Made by a program: the position numbers and the translations under genes. This document shows, piece by piece, positions 17,666-25,077 of a stretch of DNA of 64,000 bases; within the stretch, counting starts at the first letter, position 1, and every line of letters starts with the position of its first letter. The notes under the pieces were generated by a model. The model was given only the letters and a program-made list of their open reading frames with translations. It was not told the origin of the DNA and did no database searches. The stretch is from Sporosarcina sp. FSL W8-0480 (lineage in GTDB: Bacteria; Bacillota; Bacilli; Bacillales_A; Planococcaceae), in NCBI RefSeq assembly GCF_037963765.1, contig NZ_CP150166.1, forward strand, positions 532,001 to 596,000. Direction: 5' to 3'.

Positions 17666-17770
17666 GGGAAATGATCGATATATGTTGGGAAATAATCGAT
17701 AAGTGTCCGCAAATGATCGATAACTTCCGGGAAATGAACGATAAATCCCGGGAAATAACCGATATCATCC
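17666..17770 (+). repeat. Intergenic array of five 21-bp units, copy 2
   Basis: Units at 17666-17686, 17687-17707, 17708-17728, 17729-17749 and 17750-17770, consensus GGGAAATGATCGATAA plus five variable bases. A degenerate sixth unit precedes (from 17646), overlapping a perfect GGTCA-caaaa-TGACC inverted repeat (17642-17656). The whole 17551-17925 gap holds this element, a terminator and the promoter of the next gene; no gene is supported. Confidence 0.92.
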
Positions 17771-17785
17771 GGCGAAAGCATAAAG

Positions 17786-17816
17786 AAAGGACTTCCAAAC
17801 AGCGGGAAGTCCTTTT
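17786..17816 (+). terminator. Intrinsic terminator after array copy 2
   Basis: AAAGGACTTCC pairs with GGAAGTCCTTT, followed by TTCTTA. It is the likely end of the yfkAB transcript, which would place the repeat array in its 3' untranslated region. Confidence 0.85.
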
Positions 17817-17844
17817 CTTATCGCCATTTATAAGTTTTTCTTAA

Positions 17845-17874
17845 TTACAAAGCGTGATAGGGTTCCTGTATACT
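17845..17874 (+). promoter_or_regulatory. Candidate SigA promoter of the AEC transporter gene
   Basis: TTACAA (17845-17850), 18-base spacer, TATACT (17869-17874). The leader carries a small hairpin TGAGG/CCTCA before the AGGGGGAG ribosome binding site. Confidence 0.5.
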
Positions 17875-17925
17875 TAAATGTAAGAAGTTTCTGAGGACGA
17901 GAGCCTCACAACAGGGGGAGACACT

Positions 17926-18852
17926 ATGTTTATAGGAACCATTTTCGTTAATATCATTATACCTATCTTAATCCTCCTATTAATCGGGGCGGCTTTGCAA
18001 AGGAAATTCGCATTCAATTTAAAAGCGATCTCGAATCTGATTACGTATTGTCTTATGCCCGCAGCGGTCTTCATTAATCTGTATCAGACAGAAATTGACG
18101 TACAAATCCTATTGGAAATCATCGGTTATTTGGTTGCTTTCAGTTTAATAATAATCGTTGTCACAGCTGTTTTGAGTAAACTATTGAAGTTAGACAAAGG
18201 GGAAGCTGCGATATTCAAAAACAGCATTTCGTTAATCAACTCCGGGAATTATGGGATACCCGTCAGTCAGCTGCTCTTCCAGGCGAATCCTCTTGGGATT
18301 TCCATTCAAATTATCGTCATGGTCTTCCAAAATATTTTAACGTATACATATGGATTATATAATTTAATATCCGCAACGAAGTCGGGTATGGAAATCCTGA
18401 AATCGCTATTGAAAATGCCGGTCATCCACGCGATGCTTCTTGGCGGTTTGTTGAATTGGCTACAAATCCCGATTCCATCCTTTATATGGACGCCTATCAG
18501 CCATCTTTCAGATGCGTTTTTGGCAATTGCACTTATCTTATTGGGGGCGCAACTTGCACAAATTGAATTGAAGACAATTGTTAATCGGACGATTATTACA
18601 AGCAGCATCGGAAGACTTATCATTGGGCCAAGCGTGGCGCTGCTCCTTATTTTCCTTTTCGGGCTGGACGGCATCGTCGCTCAATCTTTATTCATCGCAA
18701 GTTCCTTTCCAACGTCAAGAAACAGTTCGACGCTCGCGTTGGAATACGATATACATCCGGATTTGGCGGCACAAACGGTTCTGTTTTCAACTGTGTTAAG
18801 CGCGATAACAGTGACGATTGTTGTTTATTTATCTGGGGTGTTGTTTGTTTGA
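17926..18852 (+). CDS. AEC (auxin efflux carrier) family transporter
   Basis: 308 residues with about ten membrane helices in two halves of five. Family marks are the early 'LISNLITYCLMPAAVF'-like segment and 'SLINSGNYGIPVSQLLF', where the N-GNYG-P motif contributes to the crossover in the fold. Bacterial members move organic acids such as malate or malonate, or other anions; the substrate is not known here. ATG 17926 follows AGGGGGAG. The gene ends two bases before a decayed repeat array. Confidence 0.9.
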   Translation: MFIGTIFVNIIIPILILLLIGAALQRKFAFNLKAISNLITYCLMPAAVFINLYQTEIDVQILLEIIGYLVAFSLIIIVVTAVLSKLLKLDKGEAAIFKNSISLINSGNYGIPVSQLLFQANPLGISIQIIVMVFQNILTYTYGLYNLISATKSGMEILKSLLKMPVIHAMLLGGLLNWLQIPIPSFIWTPISHLSDAFLAIALILLGAQLAQIELKTIVNRTIITSSIGRLIIGPSVALLLIFLFGLDGIVAQSLFIASSFPTSRNSSTLALEYDIHPDLAAQTVLFSTVLSAITVTIVVYLSGVLFV

Positions 18853-18854
18853 TG

Positions 18855-18912
18855 AAACGACGATAACTCTTGGAAAGTGACCGATAACTCCCCGGAAGTG
18901 ACCGATATTCCG
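18855..18912 (+). repeat. Decayed 21-bp repeat units after the AEC gene
   Basis: Three partial units built on GAAAGTGACCGATAACTCC recur with the same 21-base spacing as the main family (CGATAACT at 18861 and at the next two positions). It starts directly after the stop codon of the AEC gene and ends before the terminator at 18926. Confidence 0.65.
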
Positions 18913-18925
18913 CCAAGCTGAATTA

Positions 18926-18959
18926 AAATGGCCTCCCGGTTTACCGGAAGGCCATTGTT
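18926..18959. terminator. Bidirectional terminator, AEC gene / Xaa-Pro peptidase gene
   Basis: AATGGCCTCCCGG and CCGGAAGGCCATT pair with one mismatch around TTTA; T-run on the plus strand, A-run on the other side. Confidence 0.85.
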
Positions 18960-20024
18960 TCAAAGGATAATCAACTCTTTAGGCGATTTCGTAATGATTT
19001 CAATTCCATCTTTTTTCATAATAATATCATCCTCAATCCGCACCCCGCCGAGACCCGGAATGTAAATGCCCGGCTCGACCGTCAACACCATTCCTTCCTC
19101 TACAAGCAGTTCACAAGTAGGATTCATGAAAATGTCTTCATGGATATACAAGCCAATCCCGTGACCCATGCCATGCCCATAATTGTCGCCATACCCTTTT
19201 TCGCTAATCAAATCACGGGTCAATGCATCCGCTTCTTTCCCGGTCATTCCGACCTTTATGCCTGAAAGCGCATTTTCAAGAGCATCATAGACAATTGAAT
19301 AGATTTCTTTAAGCTTCGGATCAGGCTCGCCGACTGCAATTGTTCTCGTCATATCAGAGCAATAACCTTGATAATAGGCACCGAAATCCAGTGTCACCAT
19401 ATCTCCTTGTTCAATTACTTTGTCACTTGCGACGCCATGCGGCAACGCGGAACGTACGCCCGATGCGACAATCATATCGAAGGAGGAGGAAGTCGCGCCC
19501 AATTTCCGCATATGGAATTCCAACTCATTCGCAACTTCAATCTCGGTGCGCCCGGGTTTAATGAACGTCAAAATATGCTCGAACGCAGCGTCTGCAATTT
19601 CAGCAGCCTTTTTCAAAATAGCCATTTCAGTTTCACTTTTGATCATCCGCAGTTTTTCCACGACATTTGAGACAGGTATAAGTTCCGCCTGTACTTCCTT
19701 CGAAAGCTGGGAGTAATAAAAATAGGATTGATGCTGTTGCTCAAATCCTAACTTCTTAATTCCCAAGCTATCCGAAAGCGTTGAAATTTCCTTATAGAGG
19801 ATAGCCCGGTCGATTTCTTTCACAGTAAAATCTGTAACCTGCGCATTCGCCTGGCTGGTATAACGGAAATCGACCAATAAAAATGCTTCAGTTTTAGAAA
19901 CAAGCACCGTTCCCGCTGTTCCGGTGAAACCCGTCAGGTATCTGCGATTATATGGATCTGTAATAAGCATCCCATCAATTCCTAATTCTTCAAATGAACT
20001 CCGTAACTTCACTAACTTCTCCAT
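18960..20024 (-). CDS. M24 family Xaa-Pro aminopeptidase/dipeptidase (YqhT/PapA-like)
   Basis: 354 residues. An N-terminal creatinase-like domain (to ~130, with 'GMLITDPYNRRYLTGFTGTAG') and a C-terminal pita-bread metallopeptidase domain. All five metal ligand regions are present: 'TLDFGAYYQGYCSDMTR' (two Asp), 'GHGMGHGIGLYIHE' (His), 'LTVEPGIYIPG' (Glu) and 'GGVRIEDD' (Glu). It removes residues next to proline from short peptides, in the cytosol. ATG 20024 is preferred (GGGGG seven bases upstream) over an in-frame TTG at 20030 that abuts the site. Confidence 0.92.
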   Translation of the reverse strand: MEKLVKLRSSFEELGIDGMLITDPYNRRYLTGFTGTAGTVLVSKTEAFLLVDFRYTSQANAQVTDFTVKEIDRAILYKEISTLSDSLGIKKLGFEQQHQSYFYYSQLSKEVQAELIPVSNVVEKLRMIKSETEMAILKKAAEIADAAFEHILTFIKPGRTEIEVANELEFHMRKLGATSSSFDMIVASGVRSALPHGVASDKVIEQGDMVTLDFGAYYQGYCSDMTRTIAVGEPDPKLKEIYSIVYDALENALSGIKVGMTGKEADALTRDLISEKGYGDNYGHGMGHGIGLYIHEDIFMNPTCELLVEEGMVLTVEPGIYIPGLGGVRIEDDIIMKKDGIEIITKSPKELIIL

Positions 20025-20140
20025 CCTCAAACCCCCATTAATAGAAATATTCCTATTATTACTATGACATAGGAAGTGGGGAAATAATAGAGGGTCTGCA
20101 AGTTCAATTTAGAGACAGAAGTGGATTCTCTATATAGGGA

Positions 20141-20180
20141 AAAGGTCAGGAAACGACGATAACCTCCGAAAATCGATGAA
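20141..20180 (+). repeat. Remnant of the 21-bp repeat element
   Basis: AAAGGTCAGGAAACGACGAT and the following bases echo the start of the full element (AAAGGTCA then a GGAAA..GACGATAAC unit). Only about one and a half units remain. Nothing else is seen in the 20025-20207 gap. Confidence 0.4.
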
Positions 20181-20207
20181 AAATAATAATGCGTCCCCGA
20201 TTCGCAT

Positions 20208-20987
20208 CTAAACTTCTGCTGAAACCAACTTGCGTGGCCGGACAGATTGATACCAATGCTTAAACAGAATGAAAATCAAAAACAGGTCAACTGCATCGCC
20301 TCCATAATACATCAGCATGGCTCCAATCCTTGCCTGCTCCTCAAGGACCCCCGCTGGTGGATATGCGTAGATAAATTTCGACAGGATGCCATGACCAGCA
20401 AGCGCTATTATAAATACGACGGTTCTGTACGTATAACTGAAGCGGTGGAAAATAGGATCTATATACACCAAAGATATTGTAAATAAATAGCCGGCAAGGA
20501 AAACGTGAATGTGTATGATGATATGGAGTAGAAGGCTCGAATGCATCGCCGAATACAAGTTGGTCGTGTAGAGAATCCATAACCCACCGATGTTCAGGAC
20601 AGAAGCGATAATCGGATGGGTGAAGAATCCGACGAACGAGCTTTGCAGCAGTCGGCTAACCTTTCTTGCCAAGCGAACATTTATAGTACGCAATAATAAT
20701 GTCATGGGCGCAGCAAGTGCAATAAGAAGTGGTGCCAACATGCCCAACAGTAAATGACCTACCATGTGGACTGTGAAATCAGTATGGGATTGACGTAAAA
20801 GTGGACCGACCACTGCTGTGGCAGCAATAAGTACACCGGCAACAAAGGAAACCGTGCGAAGTAGTTGCCACTTTCGAAGTCGTTCTCGTCTGTTTGTAAT
20901 TACTACGGCCCCAATATAACATCCGACCGCAAGCATTGCAGGAACGCCAAAAAGCAAATCGGTTAACAGAAAATGAACATCATGCAT
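20208..20987 (-). CDS. ctaG: Cytochrome c oxidase assembly factor, CtaG (caa3) family
   Basis: 259 residues from ATG 20987, with about seven membrane helices. Histidines in 'FTVHMVGHLLLGMLAPLLIAL', 'LLLHIIIHIHVFLAGYLF' and 'IIALAGHGILSK' are the ones typical of Bacillales CtaG, which helps insert copper into or mature caa3 oxidase. ATG 20987 sits inside the end of the upstream DUF2243 gene (8-base overlap), with AAAGGGA before it; a longer frame to 21029 would overlap further and has no better site. No cytochrome oxidase genes are in the window, so this is a stand-alone paralogue or a distant accessory. Confidence 0.85.
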   Translation of the reverse strand: MHDVHFLLTDLLFGVPAMLAVGCYIGAVVITNRRERLRKWQLLRTVSFVAGVLIAATAVVGPLLRQSHTDFTVHMVGHLLLGMLAPLLIALAAPMTLLLRTINVRLARKVSRLLQSSFVGFFTHPIIASVLNIGGLWILYTTNLYSAMHSSLLLHIIIHIHVFLAGYLFTISLVYIDPIFHRFSYTYRTVVFIIALAGHGILSKFIYAYPPAGVLEEQARIGAMLMYYGGDAVDLFLIFILFKHWYQSVRPRKLVSAEV

Positions 20988-21486
20988 TAGAGAAAGTCCC
21001 TTTCCTTCCACGCTCATCCCGCCTCGCACTTATAACCAACCCGATGCCGACTAAAATCATGATGGCTGCAGAAATATTCCAGACAAGATCATACGGTAAA
21101 ATATCGACATTGTATCGAATTTGGTGGATGCGCATGATCTTATGCTGGATAGTGCCATCGTAAAGCTGAAACGCCCCGCCGCCTAACAATTTTCCTCCCC
21201 ACCACATCTTATGCCAAAGTGCGTTTCGCCTCCGAAGATCGCCGACAAGGAATAATCCTCCGACAGTCGCAAACCAACTGAACGCGTGAAACAGTCCATC
21301 CGAAACAAGTCCAACCGCAACAGTCGATTTATCGTAAAATTTATGCCAATGAAGCAGCTGATGAAATAATGTCTCATCGAGAAACGCAACAAAACCCAAT
21401 CCGAACAAGATGCCTGACCAAAGGTTTCGACGGGCAAATGCTGCCCTGTTATCAGAATGTACTTGCGTATTATATATCGTTGTCAA
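20980..21486 (-). CDS. DUF2243 membrane protein
   Basis: 168 residues with four membrane helices and conserved His-rich segments ('FVAFLDETLFHQLLHWHKFYD', 'SDGLFHAFSWFATVGG', 'FQLYDGTIQHKIMRIHQIRY') typical of DUF2243. The function is unknown; the histidines suggest metal or haem binding, and it is coupled by overlap to a CtaG-like gene, as in other genomes I recall. The start is placed at TTG 21486, where GGAGG lies eight bases upstream; the ATG at 21501 has that GGAGG inside its own second codons and no site before it. Confidence 0.85.
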   Translation of the reverse strand: MTTIYNTQVHSDNRAAFARRNLWSGILFGLGFVAFLDETLFHQLLHWHKFYDKSTVAVGLVSDGLFHAFSWFATVGGLFLVGDLRRRNALWHKMWWGGKLLGGGAFQLYDGTIQHKIMRIHQIRYNVDILPYDLVWNISAAIMILVGIGLVISARRDERGRKGTFSNA

Positions 21487-21628
21487 ACCCTCTTCCTCCA
21501 TTTGCTGAGACTGATTTCTTCAAAGTATTGCCGGTATGAAGAAAGGATAATCGGCTCTTTCCAAGTATGTCTGCCCCTTCTTTTGTGAATGCTGTATAGC
21601 ATATCATTCAGAAGGAGGAGTAAGTTGT

Positions 21629-22066
21629 ATGTTGAAATTACAAACGGAGCTTGAAGGGAAAACTGCTTCTTTTGGCATTGTGAGTGACTGTATTCGTGGA
21701 CTCGGTTATAACATGGGTGGAAATTGGGATTATGACAAAGGATGTTTCGACCATATTTTATGCCAGGAGGGCGGCGAAACCATCTATATCCGAATTCCAT
21801 TCTTTGTGACCGATGGAGAACTTGACGATTACAATGCTTCTATTAAGTTCGGCACGCCTTACATCATTAAACACGTAGTGCATGTCGGTCTGGATCGCTC
21901 TGGAGATTCATTATTAGATGCGACAGGCTTTAGTCAGTTCCAGCAACCAATTGATAAGGACGGCAAAATCATCAATAAAAACAGATGGATTCATGCAGGT
22001 GAAGTAGCCGTAAAAGACCTTTTAGACTGTATGTATGAAGGACAGGCTTTATTAAAATCCAGTTAA
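21629..22066 (+). CDS. yugN: YugN-like family protein
   Basis: 145 residues, matching the YugN family seen across Bacillales: 'GNWDYDKGCFDHIL', 'YIRIPFFVTDGELDDYNASIKFGTPYIIKHVVHVGLD' and 'GKIINKNRWIHAGEVAVKDLL'. The function is unknown. No membrane segment or signal peptide. ATG 21629 follows AAGGAGGAG. A single-gene unit with its own terminator. Confidence 0.88.
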   Translation: MLKLQTELEGKTASFGIVSDCIRGLGYNMGGNWDYDKGCFDHILCQEGGETIYIRIPFFVTDGELDDYNASIKFGTPYIIKHVVHVGLDRSGDSLLDATGFSQFQQPIDKDGKIINKNRWIHAGEVAVKDLLDCMYEGQALLKSS

Positions 22067-22073
22067 ATTCACT

Positions 22074-22107
22074 AACAATCCACCTTAGTCTTGGTGGATT
22101 GTTTTTA
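22074..22107 (+). terminator. Intrinsic terminator of yugN
   Basis: AACAATCCACC pairs with GGTGGATTGTT around TTAGTCTT, followed by a T-run. Confidence 0.92.
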
Positions 22108-22195
22108 TTTCGGAAATTAAATTAAATATTTAAACAAATCAGTCTGCAAGTGTAGTAGAATGGGTTAAGTAAATTTTTGGAAGGGAGTGGGAGAA

Positions 22196-23092
22196 ATGAT
22201 TTTATCAGTAAAAGACGTGTACAAATCATATGGCAAGGAGCAGGTGTTGAAGGGGATTACGTTTGAGATTGAGGAGCCGCAGATCATTGCGCTTGTTGGG
22301 CCCAATGGATCGGGGAAGTCGACGTTAATGAACATTATTACCAACTTGTTGCCTGCGGATAAAGGGGAAATTACGGTGCTTGGGAAGAACAACCGGGATC
22401 CGAATATCTTCCGGGAGATTTCGTTTATGCAGGATAATACGGTGCTATACGAATATTTGACGGGGTATGATCATTTGCAATTCATCTGTGATGTGCAAGG
22501 ATTGCCGAAAAAGCAGCTTTTAGAGACGGCGGACCGGATTGGGATCACGAGTTATTTGAATAAAAAAGTGAAGAACTATTCGCTTGGGATGAAGCAGCAT
22601 CTGTTGCTTGCGATGGCTGTCGTGAATAAACCGAAGCTGATGATTTTGGATGAGCCGCTTAACGGGCTTGATCCGACGAGCGCGATCCGTGTGCGTGAGT
22701 TGCTGCTTGCTTTGCGTGATGAAGGGACGACGATCCTATTATCCTCGCATAACTTGGCGGAAATTGACCGGGTGACGTCTTCGATTTTATTCCTGAAGAA
22801 GGGGAATTTGATAAAGGAGAATATGGCGGAGTTTGAGCAGGTGCGCTACCAGATCGCGGTCGACCAAACGGCGAATGCTGAAAAAGCGCTTCTTGCAGCG
22901 GGAATTCCTGTCGAGTTGGTTGATGGGTGCTTGCATATTTATCGCCGTGATGTAGCGTTAAGCAACGTATTGCAAGTGTTGGAACGCGAAAATATAGTAA
23001 TCGATGATATCGAGAAGAAAGTGTTTGGATCTGAGGAACGCTACCGGAAAATCTTCACGGAGGCAAAGGCCGATGAGCTTGTTGAAGTTTGA
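22196..23092 (+). CDS. ABC transporter ATP-binding protein
   Basis: 298 residues. Walker A GPNGSGKST, signature YSLGMKQ (typical of the bacitracin/Nat-type exporters), Walker B 'LMILDEPLNGLDP', H-loop 'LLSSHNL', plus a ~90-residue C-terminal extension as in BcrA-like ATPases. It would drive the membrane protein encoded next. ATG 22196 and GTG 22187 are both possible; the former has better spacing from GGAAGGGAG. The following gene starts inside its last 20 bases. The partner permease looks truncated, so function is uncertain. Confidence 0.9.
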   Translation: MILSVKDVYKSYGKEQVLKGITFEIEEPQIIALVGPNGSGKSTLMNIITNLLPADKGEITVLGKNNRDPNIFREISFMQDNTVLYEYLTGYDHLQFICDVQGLPKKQLLETADRIGITSYLNKKVKNYSLGMKQHLLLAMAVVNKPKLMILDEPLNGLDPTSAIRVRELLLALRDEGTTILLSSHNLAEIDRVTSSILFLKKGNLIKENMAEFEQVRYQIAVDQTANAEKALLAAGIPVELVDGCLHIYRRDVALSNVLQVLERENIVIDDIEKKVFGSEERYRKIFTEAKADELVEV

Positions 23093-23696
23093 GCTTAAGA
23101 AGCTCTGGCGGCAGAAGAAGACCATTTGGCTGATTGTTGTTGCGCTGTTATGTATTAGTTGGGTTTTTTATCAAAATAAAAACGAACAGGACCTCATGGC
23201 GAAAGAGGCAGAGGAAAACCTCTTGTCTGTTGCCCTCAAAACTGACCAATTATTTACCCAGCTTTCGCAGTTGAAGCGGGAGGAGGAGCTGACGGAGGGG
23301 CAAGTTAGACAATACGAAAGTTTAAACGATATGATGACCGCAGTGTTTCAATGGAAGAGCGCCATCTACGGAAAGCGTTGGGATGAGATTCCACAGGTCG
23401 AGAATAATTTCTACTCGTATTTAGGCCTATACGAAGAATTGATCAGTGGAGCGGGTTATTTGTTGAGTTGGAAATTGGACGATTTCGCTCAGTTTTCACC
23501 GTTTCTTTATCTAAACATACCAAAAATCGTTAATGGGGAGATTTTGACGTTGATGGATGATCCGGCGATTAGTGTGTATATGGGATGTGGGATGCTTCTT
23601 GGAGCGGCGGCTTTCCTTTTGGTTGTGGCTTATGTTGGATTGAGTTTTGAGAAGTGGTTTGTGAAGGGGAGGAGGTCGGTTAGAGTGACAGTGTGA
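23073..23696 (+). CDS. ABC-2 type permease, apparently truncated
   Basis: 207 residues from ATG 23073 (GGAGG nine bases upstream; 20-base overlap with the ATPase gene). There is one N-terminal helix (TIWLIVVALLCISWVFYQ), a long polar segment of ~130 residues and a second helix (GMLLGAAAFLLVVAYVG), then the protein stops at 'FEKWFVKGRRSVRVTV'. ABC-2 permeases of this class normally go on for four or more helices after that point, where a 'R..L.QPVSR'-type motif usually follows. The other two frames beyond 23640 hit stops at once, so this is not a simple frameshift. Right after the stop comes GCATTAACCAAGCA, similar to an end of the palindromic repeat, which hints at a deletion there. Confidence 0.6.
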   Translation: MSLLKFELKKLWRQKKTIWLIVVALLCISWVFYQNKNEQDLMAKEAEENLLSVALKTDQLFTQLSQLKREEELTEGQVRQYESLNDMMTAVFQWKSAIYGKRWDEIPQVENNFYSYLGLYEELISGAGYLLSWKLDDFAQFSPFLYLNIPKIVNGEILTLMDDPAISVYMGCGMLLGAAAFLLVVAYVGLSFEKWFVKGRRSVRVTV

Positions 23697-23777
23697 AGGT
23701 GCATTAACCAAGCATTTTGGATTGCGGGGAGATAGGGCGCTTGTAGCGGTTAACTAAAATCCGTAAAAATCAATTGA

Positions 23778-23806
23778 TTGTAGTTGTTCAAAAGATGATG
23801 TATAAT
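23778..23806 (+). promoter_or_regulatory. Promoter of the antisense RNA antitoxin
   Basis: TTGTAG (23778-23783), 17-base spacer, perfect TATAAT (23801-23806). Predicted start about 23813. Confidence 0.7.
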
Positions 23807-23812
23807 ATTATT

Positions 23813-23955
23813 AGGAACTTTATAAACTAAAAGAGATCGTCCAATGCGCTAACATTGAACGATCAAGTGTAATAGTCAGGTCCCTTTTAGGGGTCGGCAT
23901 TATTTGGTATAGTGACCCATCCGAGCCGTTAAACCCAAGGATGGGTTATTTTTAT
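23813..23955 (+). ncRNA. Antisense RNA antitoxin of a type I toxin-antitoxin (RatA-like arrangement)
   Basis: An RNA of about 140 bases is predicted from the promoter at 23778-23806 to a terminator in which ACCCATCC (23915-23922) pairs with GGATGGGT (23939-23946), followed by TATTTTTA. It has no convincing coding frame. Its last ~55 bases are complementary to the 3' end of the toxin gene (23900-24028) and the rest to the toxin mRNA's 3' untranslated region. This tail-to-tail overlap is the layout of txpA/RatA and bsr-type pairs in B. subtilis, where duplex formation with the toxin mRNA leads to RNase III cleavage. Identity as an antitoxin is inferred from position. Confidence 0.65.
23834..23865 (-). 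terminator. Terminator of the type I toxin mRNA
   Basis: GATCGTTCAATG and CATTGGACGATC (minus-strand reading; one G-U type mismatch) form a long stem followed by TCTTTTAGTTT. It lies ~35 bases after the toxin stop codon and also folds into the antisense RNA. Confidence 0.7.
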
Positions 23956-24028
23956 GGTTATTAGACAATATCGCTACGATCAATGCTCCGAATGCTACTG
24001 CAAGCATTAATGCTTCGAATACTGACAC
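23900..24028 (-). CDS. Small holin-like toxin of a type I toxin-antitoxin
   Basis: 42 codons starting at GTG 24028, eight bases after AAAGGGGG (24037-24044). The protein begins MSVFEALMLAVAFGALIVAI and ends LSNNHKNNPS...RMGHYTK: one N-terminal membrane helix headed by 'xFEALML(A)xAFG', then a polar tail. That pattern is typical of the 'putative holin-like toxin' / TxpA-BsrG group, membrane peptides that damage the envelope when over-made. Too short for standard gene callers. A GTG six bases further upstream (24034) is too near the ribosome binding site. The helix, promoter, site, terminator and antisense RNA all fit; toxicity itself is inferred. Confidence 0.75.
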   Translation of the reverse strand: MSVFEALMLAVAFGALIVAILSNNHKNNPSLGLTARMGHYTK

Positions 24029-24095
24029 AGGCACCACCCCCTTTCGCGGGAGTGAGCCGACCAATCCTTGAGTTCACCTATTCTATTACCCTCCA

Positions 24096-24126
24096 ATTAT
24101 ACCACACATATGTTTGTGTTAGCTAA
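24096..24126 (-). promoter_or_regulatory. Promoter of the type I toxin gene
   Basis: On the minus strand TTAGCT (24121-24126), 19-base spacer, and an extended -10 TGGTATAAT (24096-24104). Gives a ~60-base 5' untranslated region. Confidence 0.6.
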
Positions 24127-24149
24127 TGTTTGCAATACTCTTTATAAGG

Positions 24150-24854
24150 TTACCGTTTCGGCTCATAATCCAGCATCTGAAACATTTCCTTCAATTCCTT
24201 CTCCGTCAAGTCGCGCCATTGTCCAATCGGCAAATTGCCAAGATGGATGTTCATGATGCGTGTGCGCTGGAGGCGTCTGACGTTGTAACCGAGTGCTGAG
24301 CACATGCGGCGGATTTGGCGGTTCAGCCCTTGTGTTAACGTGATGTTGAATTTGCGTGGGCCTAATTGTTTCACTTTGCACGGTTTCGTTATAGTGTCGA
24401 GGATTTCGACGCCGGATTCCATTTTGTGAATGAATTCCTTTGTGATGGGGCGATCGACCGTTACGATGTATTCTTTTTCGTGGCCGTGTTCTTCGCGTAG
24501 GATTTCATTTACGATGTCGCCGTCGTTCGTTAAAAGCAGCAAGCCGTCAGAGTCTTTGTCGAGCCGTCCGATATGGAAGATGCGGAGCGGGTGGTTGACG
24601 AAATCGACGACATTCCCTTCGATATGGCGTTCAGTTGTGCTCGTGATGCCGACGGGTTTATTAAGAACGATATAGACAAGCTGCTCTTCGGTTTTTACCG
24701 GTTTGCCGTCTACATGGACTTCATCGCCTTGTTCAACTCGGCTTCCGAGTTCGGCGGGTTGGCCGTTGATGGTGACGCGTCCGTCTTCGATCCATTTATC
24801 TGCACCTCGCCGAGAGACGATGCCGGCTTCGCTTAAAAATTTGTTTATTCGCAT
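24150..24854 (-). CDS. rluF: 23S rRNA pseudouridine synthase, RluF type
   Basis: 234 residues. An N-terminal S4 RNA-binding domain ('RINKFLSEAGIVSRRGADKWIEDGRVTING'), then the RsuA/RluB/E/F catalytic domain with the invariant Asp in 'GRLDKDSDGLLLLTNDG' and the closing motif 'LTQGLNRQIRRMCSALGY'. The last motif and overall length match RluF, which makes pseudouridine near position 2604 of 23S rRNA in E. coli; site specificity here is inferred. ATG 24854 has AAAGGTG six bases before it; a GTG at 24863 would lie within that site. Confidence 0.88.
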   Translation of the reverse strand: MRINKFLSEAGIVSRRGADKWIEDGRVTINGQPAELGSRVEQGDEVHVDGKPVKTEEQLVYIVLNKPVGITSTTERHIEGNVVDFVNHPLRIFHIGRLDKDSDGLLLLTNDGDIVNEILREEHGHEKEYIVTVDRPITKEFIHKMESGVEILDTITKPCKVKQLGPRKFNITLTQGLNRQIRRMCSALGYNVRRLQRTRIMNIHLGNLPIGQWRDLTEKELKEMFQMLDYEPKR

Positions 24855-24945
24855 TGGGTTCACCTTTTTCGAGTTTCTTTCCCACTATTGTACATCTTGG
24901 ACTGCGGGTTTACAAAATCGAGGGACTACAACTACTATCAAAAGG

Positions 24946-24974
24946 TTGACAATTAATAGAATCAATAGTAAGGT
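24946..24974 (+). promoter_or_regulatory. Candidate promoter of the trp leader
   Basis: Perfect TTGACA (24946-24951), 17-base spacer, weak TAAGGT (24969-24974). It lies ~100 bases before the T-box stem I. Confidence 0.4.
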
Positions 24975-25077
24975 TGTAACAACTTTTTTGTTCGGAGAGG
25001 GTAGAGGGGCCGGGAGCGGCGCCGCCCAAGAACAGATGAGTCGAGTTGAGAAGAGCATAGCTGAGAAATTGTTGAAT

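Noticed and set aside
17666..17770. CRISPR array
   Set aside because: Units are 20-21 bp with only a few variable bases between cores, no spacer-length unique sequence and no cas genes.
17626..17844. Heptad-repeat protein encoded by the 21-bp arrays
   Set aside because: A frame is open in every copy, but a stop-free 21-mer guarantees this; no ribosome binding site precedes any copy and flanking extensions are unrelated.
24855..25077. TRAP binding sites (GAG/UAG repeats) in the trp leader
   Set aside because: A few GAG and TAG triplets occur but without the regular 2-3 base spacing; the T-box explains regulation.
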